Assembly: GCA_963576565.1 (NCBI GenBank)
Contig: OY755040.1
Span: 82,245,321-82,309,320, forward strand
From: Aspidapion aeneum
Taxonomy: Eukaryota; Arthropoda; Insecta; Coleoptera; Brentidae
Length of the DNA stretch: 64,000 bases
Direction of reading: 5' to 3'
In this document: piece by piece, positions 55,566 to 64,000 of the stretch
How the letters are laid out: each line of letters starts with the position of its first letter
How positions within the stretch are numbered: position 1 is the first letter of the stretch
Made by a program: the position numbers and the translations under genes
Notes under the pieces: model-generated
Database searches by the model: none
What the model was told of the DNA's origin: nothing
What the model saw: the letters and a program-made list of their open reading frames with translations, nothing else

Positions 55566-55707
55566 ATACTTCTAAGTAAAACGGTAAAACCGGATTCATT
55601 TCTTTGAAATATTCAATTTTTTTTAAATGGGTGCTATTATGATGTAAAGCAAAACATACGTAATTTGACACATGAAAATCATTTTTATCCATATTTAAGT
55701 ATTTTTA

Positions 55708-56235
55708 CCTTCCTAGCCCGCAAATCAATGGCTAGAGAAGGTATTATTTTCGACGAAAAAAAAATTTTGAGATAACGCCGAAAATATATTTGGGTGTATC
55801 TTGACCGATCTTAGCAATATCGTCGTGATGTCTGTCTTTGTGTGTGTGTGTGTGTGTGTGTGTAGGTGTGTGTGTGTGTGTGTGTATGTGTGTGTGTGTG
55901 TGTATGTGTATATTATTTCTGTCCGTCATGCGATAGCTCCCAAACCGCTGAACTGATTTTCATATAATTTTCAGGTAAAATAGTGTTCGCCACTCTAAAG
56001 AGCTGATTAGTTTTTGGTCAAAATCCATTAACGCTAATGATAGTTTTTTGACAACTTTCTAATGGAGCGCCGTATTAATATGCGGTTTATAGTAGGCTAC
56101 ATTTTGCTTAATAATTTGTGTAATACCCAAAAACTTCATAGGAGCTTTAGTTTCTGAGTTATTTACAAAAAACTGTTTTCAGGGCTGATATATCATGGCT
56201 TCACTTAAAGTGTGCTAATAGGCTAGCTAGGAAGG
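55708..56235 (+). mobile_element. 528-bp CCTTCCTAGC element with TA duplication
   Basis: Ends CCTTCCTAGCCCGC and the complement of CCTTCCTAGCTAGCC, with TA before (55706-55707) and after (56236-56237). It carries a (TG)n run at 55839-55912. Relatives occur at 19320-19440, 32970-33026 and 33640-34147. No ORF; a short non-autonomous DNA element is likely. Confidence 0.7.
55839..55912. repeat. (TG)n microsatellite
   Basis: About 35 TG units with a few interruptions; produces the His-Thr repeat ORF on the minus strand (55744-55929), which is not a gene. Confidence 0.9.
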
Positions 56236-56564
56236 TATCAGATCCGTCATGGATCCATTTATTTTACTTGCATACACTGAAATGTAAAAGACTCCTTCGA
56301 TCAATATTTGAAATGTGCTTTTTCTTGTAAATTCTTTTGAAAAAGTTGTTTTTTCAATTTTAGCGCTTTTGTACTTCATGCAAGAAATTGGTTGCAAATA
56401 TGCAGAATTATTGTTAAAAGATCCTTCTGGTTTTTAAAAATTGTATAGGACGTTATATTAAACATTCATATTAAAATGTGTGTTCTGGACCAAAAAAGAG
56501 ATACAAAAAGTAAAATATTCCCCTGCTATCTCATATTATCAACATATATATATATTTATCGGTT

Positions 56565-59447
56565 TCACAACGTTCTACGTCTTCCGATACCCAATCTCCA
56601 CTCGTTTCTGTTTGCCCATAATTCATCATCTAGGCCTCTTATTCTTATTTCACTATCTATTCCTTCTCTGCAGCTTCTCCTTGGTCTTCCTCGTTTTCTT
56701 CGGCCAGTTGGTTTCCATTGTAATATTTGTTTAGGTAGTCTTCCATCATCCATTCTTTGTACATGTCCGTACCACACCAGTTTTGTTCTTATATCATCCA
56801 CTAGAGTACGTTCACCCACTGTCATAATTTCTCTTATTCTTTGATTGGTAACTCTTTCTCTTTTTGATTTCCCTGCTGCTCTTCTCCAATAGTCCATCTC
56901 CGTAGCGGAAATCATTTTTTCTGTTCTATCTTTGATTGGCCATACTTCTGAGCCGTATGTAATAATACTTTTTACAATGGTGTTATATATAAGCTTTTTG
57001 TTATGTTTTGATATACTTTGGTCCCAAATTATTCCATTTAATAAAGTTATTGCTTTTCTTCCTTGTACGTTTCTATCTTTTATAGCTTTGTCTAGTGTTC
57101 CGTCAGCTGTAATTTTTAGACCTAAGTATTTATACTCATCACAGGACTGAATTCGCTGCCCAGTATTTAAGATTAGATCCTGTTTCGTTCCACCAATACA
57201 CATATACCCTGTCTTATTGATATTAACCTCTAGTCCCCACTTATTGTACTCTTCTATTAGTTTTCGTGTCATATATTCGAGGTCGTCATAAACCTGAGCC
57301 ACCACTATCTGATCATCGGCGAAACATAAAGTATACAAGGTGGTTTCATTCAACGGAATTCCCATGTTTTGGCATTTTCTCTTCCAGACTTTAAGGACCT
57401 GTTCCAAATATATCTTGAAGAGCGTAGGCGAGATACAGCAACCTTGTTTAAGACCTTTATTTACTTGAAAGCCCTTGGTTAGTTTTGCTTTTATTTTAAC
57501 TTTTGCCTTACTATTGCGGTATAACTCTTTGATGGCCTTAATTAGTTGTACGCTTATGTTTGTGTTTTCCAACGCTTTCCAAAGCAGATTTAGTGGTATA
57601 CTATCATATGCCTTCTGCAGATCCACGTAAAGCAGATGCAGCTCTTGACCGTATGCCATTGTCTTTTCAATAACTTGGGTTATACAAAAGAGGTGATCTG
57701 AAGTCGATCTACCCGCCCTGAAACCAGCTTGTTCTTCTGCCTCCATATCTTTATATTCGCTCTCCACTTTATTTCTTATTATTTTGCCATATATTCTGCT
57801 TAGCGTACTAGTTACAGATATACCTCTATAATTGTCACATATATCTTTCCTTCCTTTTTTGTGTATTGTGGATATATATGACGTTTTCCACTCAGTTGGT
57901 ACTACAGCTCCATTTAAATATCTTTGGAAAGATTCTTCAGTGCCATATTTAATAAGTTCAGATGGGATATTTCCGGGTCCGGCAGATTTACCGCTTTTTA
58001 AGGTTTTGCACACGTTTTTGACCTCAGATATTGTGAGGGGTACTGGAGATCCCATCGTTCTAATGATATTGTCTCTTTCGTCTTCCTTGAATTCTGCTCT
58101 ATCTTCAGTTAAAAGTTTTTTAAAATGCTCATCCCATTCTTTGTCTGGTATTGGTAAAATAATATCTCTGCATGTTTCTTTTTTGATCGATCTTATAGTT
58201 TTCCAGCTTTCGGTACTTCTCCTACCTCTTAAGTAAGAATCTATTTTCTGGCACTTTTGCATCCATGATTGATTCTTCTTATCACTGATCATTCTTCTCA
58301 CCTTTGATTGCGCGATTTTGTATTCTTCTCTGCTTCTATCTGTCTTTTGTGATAAGTACGTGTGATATAATTTCCTTTTTTCCTCTATTTCACTTTCAAT
58401 ATCAGCATCCCACCAGTATGGTTTTGTTCTTTTAGGAGTTTCTTCCACTAATCCTAGTGCTTCTTTTGTAGCTTGATGGATGCTTAATGTGATACATTCG
58501 TATTCCTCATCTGGGGTTTCACCTGAACTTGAATTAAGTTTTTCGTTCAGTCTCTTTTTGTATAAGTTTTTTACGCTGTCATGTTCTAGGCTTAGTAGAT
58601 TATATTGACAGTGATCAATTTCCTCATTCATTGTATCATCAAGATTTTGTTGATGGAGGCTTCGGCCTTGATAAGGAAAGAGAATTTTGGTCTCCAGAAA
58701 ATAGTGATCACTTCCGCATGTTGATCCACGCTTTGTTCTGACATCTTGAATTTTTAGTTTTGTCTTTTGTTTAGTGATAAGATAATCAATGACGGATTTC
58801 AGGTTTTGTGAGGGTTTGGTCCAGGTATATTTGTGTATTTTCTTATGTTGGAAAAAACCGTTTTGGATTTTTAGGTCTAATTGCTCACATACTGTGATAA
58901 GCCGGTTTCCATTGTCATTAACAACATCTTCTCCATATTGGCCAACTGTCAGATCATTTACTCTGTTACCTGTTCTACTATTTAAATCTCCCAATATTAC
59001 AATTTCTCTAGATGTACTTACTGCTGATATTTCATTGTGGATTTCTTCAAAAAAATTGTCTTTCACGGCTACATTTGCATCGTCATTATACGCATAGATT
59101 CCAAAAATCGTAAGTCTCATTCCTTTTATTGTTATATTCATTCTTATTAGCCGTTCATTTACTGCTTCCCAGTTGGTGATATATTTTCTAAATCTTTTGT
59201 TGACCAAAATAGATACTCCTTGTTGCGCATGTTTTTCTTTTGCCACTCCGCTATAGAAATGGTCATACTGTCCTAGGTTTTCAAATCCTTTTCCTTTCTT
59301 CTTCGTTTCTGTTAGTATAGCAAGGTCAACCTTCATTCTGCTGCACTCATGGACTATATCATTCACTTTTCGACTCATTCCTTGTACGTTCCATGTACCA
59401 AAAATCATATTCCTGTTTCTTTGCTTGGTTCGTCTTAGGTTTTTCAT
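56565..59447 (-). CDS. RTE-type LINE ORF2: APE endonuclease and reverse transcriptase
   Basis: A 960-residue uninterrupted protein. N-terminal endonuclease (about residues 14-250): GTWNVQG with catalytic Asn20, LTETK with Glu47, GDLNSRTG and the GSDHYFLETK Asp-His pair. Central reverse transcriptase (about 480-760): DNYRGISVTSTLSRIYGKII, QAGFRAGRSTSDHLF, YVDLQKAYDSIP (catalytic Asp), GLKQGCCISPTLFKIYLEQV, and CFADDQIVV (the FADD form usual for RTE). C-terminus: GHVQRMDDGRLPKQILQW and a basic GRRKRGRPRRS tail. The enzyme would nick chromosomal DNA and copy element RNA at the nick. The first Met is at 59447; the frame opens slightly earlier without another Met. The segment ELIKYGTEESFQRYLNGAVV before PTEW is roughly seven to ten residues shorter than usual, perhaps a small in-frame deletion, so activity is uncertain. 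Confidence 0.93.
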   Translation of the reverse strand: MKNLRRTKQRNRNMIFGTWNVQGMSRKVNDIVHECSRMKVDLAILTETKKKGKGFENLGQYDHFYSGVAKEKHAQQGVSILVNKRFRKYITNWEAVNERLIRMNITIKGMRLTIFGIYAYNDDANVAVKDNFFEEIHNEISAVSTSREIVILGDLNSRTGNRVNDLTVGQYGEDVVNDNGNRLITVCEQLDLKIQNGFFQHKKIHKYTWTKPSQNLKSVIDYLITKQKTKLKIQDVRTKRGSTCGSDHYFLETKILFPYQGRSLHQQNLDDTMNEEIDHCQYNLLSLEHDSVKNLYKKRLNEKLNSSSGETPDEEYECITLSIHQATKEALGLVEETPKRTKPYWWDADIESEIEEKRKLYHTYLSQKTDRSREEYKIAQSKVRRMISDKKNQSWMQKCQKIDSYLRGRRSTESWKTIRSIKKETCRDIILPIPDKEWDEHFKKLLTEDRAEFKEDERDNIIRTMGSPVPLTISEVKNVCKTLKSGKSAGPGNIPSELIKYGTEESFQRYLNGAVVPTEWKTSYISTIHKKGRKDICDNYRGISVTSTLSRIYGKIIRNKVESEYKDMEAEEQAGFRAGRSTSDHLFCITQVIEKTMAYGQELHLLYVDLQKAYDSIPLNLLWKALENTNISVQLIKAIKELYRNSKAKVKIKAKLTKGFQVNKGLKQGCCISPTLFKIYLEQVLKVWKRKCQNMGIPLNETTLYTLCFADDQIVVAQVYDDLEYMTRKLIEEYNKWGLEVNINKTGYMCIGGTKQDLILNTGQRIQSCDEYKYLGLKITADGTLDKAIKDRNVQGRKAITLLNGIIWDQSISKHNKKLIYNTIVKSIITYGSEVWPIKDRTEKMISATEMDYWRRAAGKSKRERVTNQRIREIMTVGERTLVDDIRTKLVWYGHVQRMDDGRLPKQILQWKPTGRRKRGRPRRSCREGIDSEIRIRGLDDELWANRNEWRLGIGRRRTL

Positions 59448-59852
59448 TTCTTTCCGAGGCGTTTGATTGGGTTTTTTAACAGTGTACGTTTTTTCCGGGT
59501 ATCAGAGAGTTAGTCTAATGCCCCAACCCCCAACCTGGAGGACCAGGTGATTTTTGATCGAGGTTTTCTTCCCCTAGCCTTTGACGATTCCAACGCCGGT
59601 ACTACAAGGCAGCATCTTCTTCTTTTATACTATCCCTAAAAGAAAGCGTTGCCACCTGCGCTATGATCACCGTACCGAGGTCCATCCTCTCCGCCTTTCA
59701 TACCGATGTGGTCTTCTCCCGTAACCCTGGGAATGGGACCCTAAACAGGTGCTAACTCTCCGGGTCAGAGAGTACCTGGAATCTACGGAGGGCAGGGGTC
59801 GATTCATTTCCCCTGATAGACATCTGACGAGGTCTACCCCGTACCCCTTATT
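59448..59852 (-). other. 5' leader of the RTE LINE
   Basis: GC-richer leader sequence including CCTCGGTACGGTGATCATAG and GCGCAGGTGGCAACGC on the minus strand, presumably holding the internal promoter. No separate ORF1 is seen, as is common for RTE elements. Confidence 0.7.
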
Positions 59853-62068
59853 ATATTATCAACATACCTTTTTTTAAATGACTACTGCTTGTTTAAAGGA
59901 TTTGGATAATATTTAAGTTTTAAAGTAGTAAAATATTCGGGATATTGTTCAATTATTATCATAGTTCCTATCAGCCTTCTAAAGCTCAGCTCTCTAGTGT
60001 CCCTGGAAGTAGGCACAGTTAATTTTACATAACTTTACATTTATAGGGGAGGAAAGTAAATTAAAATTTTGATGTTTTTCAATTTTTTCCTATAGTCTTC
60101 CAAAGCTCAGCTATCTAGCGTTTCTAGAAGTGGACAATGCTAATTTACATAACTTTACATTTATAGGGGAGGGAAGTTAATTAAACTTTGGGGATTTTTA
60201 ATTTTCTTTTCTGGTTTTATCATAGTTCCTATCAGCCTTCCAATGCTCAGCTCTCGAGCTGTCTGGAAGTGGGCAATGTTACTTTTACACACTTTTACAT
60301 TTATAGGGGAGGGAAGTAAATTAGAATTTTGGGGTGTTTTAATTTTTTTCTATAGTCTTATCATAGTTACTATCGGCCTTCCAAAGCTCAGCTCTCTAGC
60401 GTGTCCGGAAGTGGGCAATGTTACTTTTACATTACATTACATTACATTCCTATCAGTCTGCCATTTCTGGAAGTGAACAATGTTACTTTTACATAACTTT
60501 ACATGTGTGGGGGAGGGGAGTAAATTAGAATTTTGGGTTTTTTCCAGGGGTTTGGTCATAATTTCTATAAGTCTGCCAAATTTCAGCTTTGTAGCATGTC
60601 TAGAAGTACAGTAGAATAATGATGATCTATACATGAGTGAGTGAGTGAGTGGCAATTTCGACGTTTTTTGAAATTTCGTAACTACTTTACTACTTTATGG
60701 AATTCCATGAAACTTGGAGGGGTTGTTAACTCCATGAAAATCTACGACTGTGCAAAGTTTGAGATTCGTAGCTCATTCCGAAGTAAAGTTTTAGATAGAT
60801 CAAATATCGGCTGAAATGTTTAAAAAAAGATGGTATACGGCGCGCGAACCTAATAAACGAAACCTATAAAAATAATACAGGTTTTTTTTCAAAATAGCCC
60901 ATGAAGTCTTAGGTACTTAGTTTTTAGAAAATTAGATAAAACCTAATTATTTCAGTTTATTTTGCATATAATATAGAAATACATTTATGTGGGTAGACCT
61001 AAAACTTTATGGTTTGTATCTTACCAAGAATATTACCCATGCAACTGATTAATAATTTTTGTAGAATCTTTATCTATCTTTATTTCATGTCATTTCAATC
61101 ATTCTCAAAAATGAGTAACTTTTAATTTAAAGGCCACCAAAAAACAAATTGGACAAATTCCAAAATGAAAAAATGGTTAATATCATACCTCTGAACCTTG
61201 TTTTTAGTCTAACAAAAAACCCAGTTTAGCATTTTCGTAAAAAATTTTGTTGGCTATAATTTTTGTTTCAAACTTTGTACAAAAACCAAGTTATTTAAAA
61301 AAAATAGAATTCGTGCGCCATTTCTTAAAAAAAGCGGCGAGAGCAGGCATCGCTCTATAATTGTGCCAAGCTTCGGACCTTTTGCACCAAAACGTCATAT
61401 TATATGGTTAAACTACTTAACTAGTTTCAAGTCTTGCCCATAGGAAAGTGTCTGAATAGCTGTCGCAAAAATTTATTATATTACAAAATCAATCAAGTCA
61501 AGTTAAATAAAACCGTTAAAAACTACCAGCCAGAATAAGCAAAAAAATGTAAGAAGACTAGCAAAATTAGTCAAATTATTTCAATAAGATAAAAAATACA
61601 ATAATAATCCTTTACAAAGCCCCTCTTAAAATATCAGACCCTTGCACTCGTTTTTGAGAATTCTATTAGAAGGGTAAAACAAGCAGGTACAAATTACATA
61701 TAACAAAGAAACCCGTAGTGTCTAAAATCTAATCTGCAATGTTGCCAAATTTCTGAGGCCGCTGCGACGCGGTTTTAATACGCAGAATACGTTTTATACT
61801 ACCGAGGTGACTCAGTGGACCGTTTAGTTACAGTAAAAGCGGCGCTAGCGCCACCGGTAGACACGTGAACTACAAGCCAAAAAGTAGCTATATATACCAT
61901 TTTGTGACCTCAGAACAAAATTTTGCACACAGCTTGCTGAGTATGTTAGGAATCGTCCCTGAAATTTTTATTGAAAAACGTTGTCACCTCAAAGGTGAGG
62001 TACTAAAGTTATATATGAGGTGACACCGTAGTTTATATACTTTGTTTTGAGGTGGCTAAGTACCCTTT

Positions 62069-62071
<3 letters not shown>

Positions 62072-62133
<62 letters not shown>
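62072..62133. repeat. (TA)n at the palindrome centre
   Basis: About 30 uninterrupted TA units flanked by GTACCCTTTAT and its complement, ATAAAGGGTAC. Confidence 0.95.
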
Positions 62134-62137
<4 letters not shown>

Positions 62138-62248
62138 GGTACGTAGCCACCTCAAAACAAAGTATATAAACTACGGTGTCACCTCATATATAACTTTTGT
62201 ACCTCACCTTTGAGGTGACAACGTTTTTCAATAAAAATTTCAGGGACG

Positions 62249-62281
62249 AACCGAACCGAACCGAACAGAACCGAACCGAAC
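62249..62281 (+). repeat. (CCGAA)n microsatellite in the right palindrome arm only
   Basis: Six to seven CCGAA-type units follow CAGGGACGAA. The left arm at the same place (61940-61965) has just GAATCGTCCCTG, so the expansion is younger than the palindrome. Confidence 0.85.
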
Positions 62282-64000
62282 CCAACACACTCAGCAAGCT
62301 GTGTGCAAAATTTTGTTCTGAGGTCACAAAATGGTATATATAGCTACTTTTTGGCCGTGTAGTTCACGTATCTACCGGTGGCGCTAGCGTCGCTTTTACT
62401 GTAACTAAACGGTCCACTGAGTCACCTCGGTGGTATAAAACGTATTCTGCGTATTAAAACCGCGTCGCAGCTGCCTCAGAAATTTGGCAACATTGCAGAT
62501 TAGATTTTAGACGCTACGGGTTTCTTTGTTATATGTAATTTGTACCTGCTTTTTTTACCCTTGGAATATCTAATAGAATTCTCAGAAACGAGTGATATTT
62601 TAAGAGGGGTTTTGTAAAGGATTATTATTGTATTTTTTATCTTATTAAAATTATTAGACTAATTTTGCTAGTCTCCTTGCATTTTTTTGCTTATTCTGGC
62701 TGGTAGTTTTTAACGGTTTTATTTAACTTGACTTGATTGATTTTGTAATATAATAAATTTTTGCGACATCTATTCAGACACTTTCCTGTGGGCAAGACTT
62801 CAAAATTGGTTAAGTAGTTTAACCTTATAAAATGACGTTTTGGTGCAAAAGGTCCAAAGCTTGGCACAATTATAGAGCGATGCCAGCTCTCGCCGGTTTT
62901 TAAAAAAAATGGCGCACGAATTCTCTTTTTTTTTAAATAACTTGGTTTTTTAACAAAGTTTCAAAAATTATAGCCAACGAAATTTTATACGAAAATGCAA
63001 AACTGTGTTTTTTGTTAGACTAAAAACAAGGTTCGAGGTATGATATTAACCATTTTTTCATTTTGGAATTTGTCCAATTTGTTTTTTTGGTGACCTTTAA
63101 ATTAAAAGTTACTCATTTTTGAGAAGGATTGAAATGACATGAAATAAAGATAGATAAATATTCTGCAAAAATTATTAATCAGTTGCATGGGTAATATTCT
63201 TGGTAAGATACAAACCATAAAGTTTTAGGTCTACCCACATATATGTATTTCTATATTATATGCAAAATAAACTGAAATAATTAGGTTTTATCTAATTTTC
63301 TAAAAACTAAGTACCTAAGACTTCATGGGCTATTTTTAAAAATCAGAAAAAAACCTGTATTATTTTTATAGGTTTTGTTTATTAGGTTCGCGCGCCGCAT
63401 ACCATCTTTTCTTGAAACATTTCAGCCGATATTTGACCTATCTAAAACTTTACTTCGGAATGAGCTACGAATCTCAAACTTTGCACAGTCGTAGATCTTC
63501 ATGGAGTTAAAAACCCCTCCAAGTTTCATGGAATTCCATAAAGTAGTAAAGTAGTTACGAAATTTCAAAAACCGTCGAAATTGCCACTCACTCACTCACT
63601 CACTCACTCATGTATAGATCATCAATATTCTACTGTACTTGTAGACATGCTACAAAGCTGAAATTTGGCAGACTTATAGAAATTATGACCAAACCCCTGG
63701 AAAAAATCAAAAAACCCCAAAATTCATCATAAAATAATTTACTCCCCTCCCCCACACATGTAAAGTTTTGTAAAAGTAACATTGCCCACTTCCAGAAATG
63801 GCAGACTGATAGGAACTATGATAAAACTATAGAAAAAAAAAATTAAAACCTCAAAATTATAATTAACTTTCGTTCCCTATAAATGTAAAGTAATGTAAAA
63901 GTAACATTGCCCACTTCCGGACACGCTAGAGAGCTGAGCTTTGGAAGGCCGATAGTAACTATGATAAGACTATAGAAAAAAATTAAAACACCCCAAAATT

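Larger units (their letters stand above)
56547..59852 (-). mobile_element. Full-length RTE-clade LINE with 14-bp target duplication
   Basis: ATATTATCAACATA flanks it perfectly (56533-56546 and 59853-59866). On the minus strand it has a leader of about 405 bp (59448-59852), a single long ORF and a very short 3' end with a TA-rich tail (56547-56564). The short 3' end with simple repeat is usual for RTE elements. The intact duplication and open frame indicate a recent insertion. Confidence 0.92.
59893..64000. repeat. Large (TA)n-centred palindrome with tandem-array arms; runs off the window
   Basis: Left arm 60325-62070 and right arm 62134-64000 are inverted copies with modest divergence. The outer part of each arm is an array of the GGAAGTGGGCAATGTTACTT units (59940-60600; 63720 onward), the inner part is about 1.4 kb of non-coding sequence (60640-62060 and its mirror). 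The last base of the window pairs with about 60325, so at least 430 bp more of right arm is expected outside. No coding content. Confidence 0.85.

Noticed and set aside
55744..55929. His/Thr repeat ORF
   Set aside because: Translation of the (TG)n microsatellite.
56476..59097. Several plus-strand ORFs opposite the RTE ORF
   Set aside because: Antisense shadows of a long, well-supported coding frame.
62249..62281. Telomere-like repeat
   Set aside because: The unit CCGAA is not the insect TTAGG type and only a few copies are present.

Overview
This window is a stretch of AT-rich, repeat-dominated animal nuclear DNA, almost certainly from an insect. The evidence is the mix of LINE ORFs with arthropod-like lineages (RTE, LOA/R1-like, Jockey-like), Ty3/gypsy and BEL/Pao gag remnants, hAT and PIF/Harbinger-type miniature elements, a THAP-type first exon, and intron-like splice signals. 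No operon, CRISPR array, rRNA or tRNA was seen. No complete host gene was recognised; host-like sequence is limited to isolated exon-sized fragments (one clear DDX56-type DEAD-box helicase exon, one THAP N-terminus, several unassigned ones).

Layout. (1) 580-9182 and 44926-53590 are two nearly identical copies (about 8.6 kb each) of one large element in opposite orientation. The right copy has matching ends (GGGGGCAATTCTTTA...TAAAGAATTGCCCCC) and a TCT on either side; the left copy shares the inner end but is cut off at its outer end. Each copy has no recognisable transposase, but holds several nested foldback (inverted-repeat) modules with tandem arrays and a conserved 95-96 codon ORF. (2) 9183-19905 holds small elements: an older fragment of the same large element, two hAT miniature elements with perfect 8-bp target duplications, a PIF/Harbinger-like miniature element, a further foldback, and a first copy of a GGCGCC-ended foldback. 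(3) 20080-32425 is a nest at least three levels deep: a foldback made of ATGGCGGAT-rich arrays holds a 919-bp element with a TTAT duplication and a 9.56-kb LOA/R1-like LINE with a perfect 14-bp target duplication; that LINE is itself split by two TA-flanked elements of one family. (4) 32449-44925 holds exon-like fragments, LTR pieces, BEL/Pao and gypsy gag remnants, a Jockey-like LINE 3' end, and a coiled-coil ORF with one frameshift. (5) 53591-64000 holds tandem arrays, a full-length RTE LINE with a 960-codon open reading frame and a 14-bp target duplication, and a large palindrome centred on a (TA)n run near 62100 that runs off the window.

The main open reading frame that looks able to make a protein is the RTE ORF. 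Everything else is decayed, fragmentary or non-autonomous. The strongest candidate for something undescribed is the 8.6-kb GGGGGCAATTCTTTA element with its nested foldbacks and carried coding segments, together with a core module of about 60 bp that recurs in the centres of otherwise different foldbacks.
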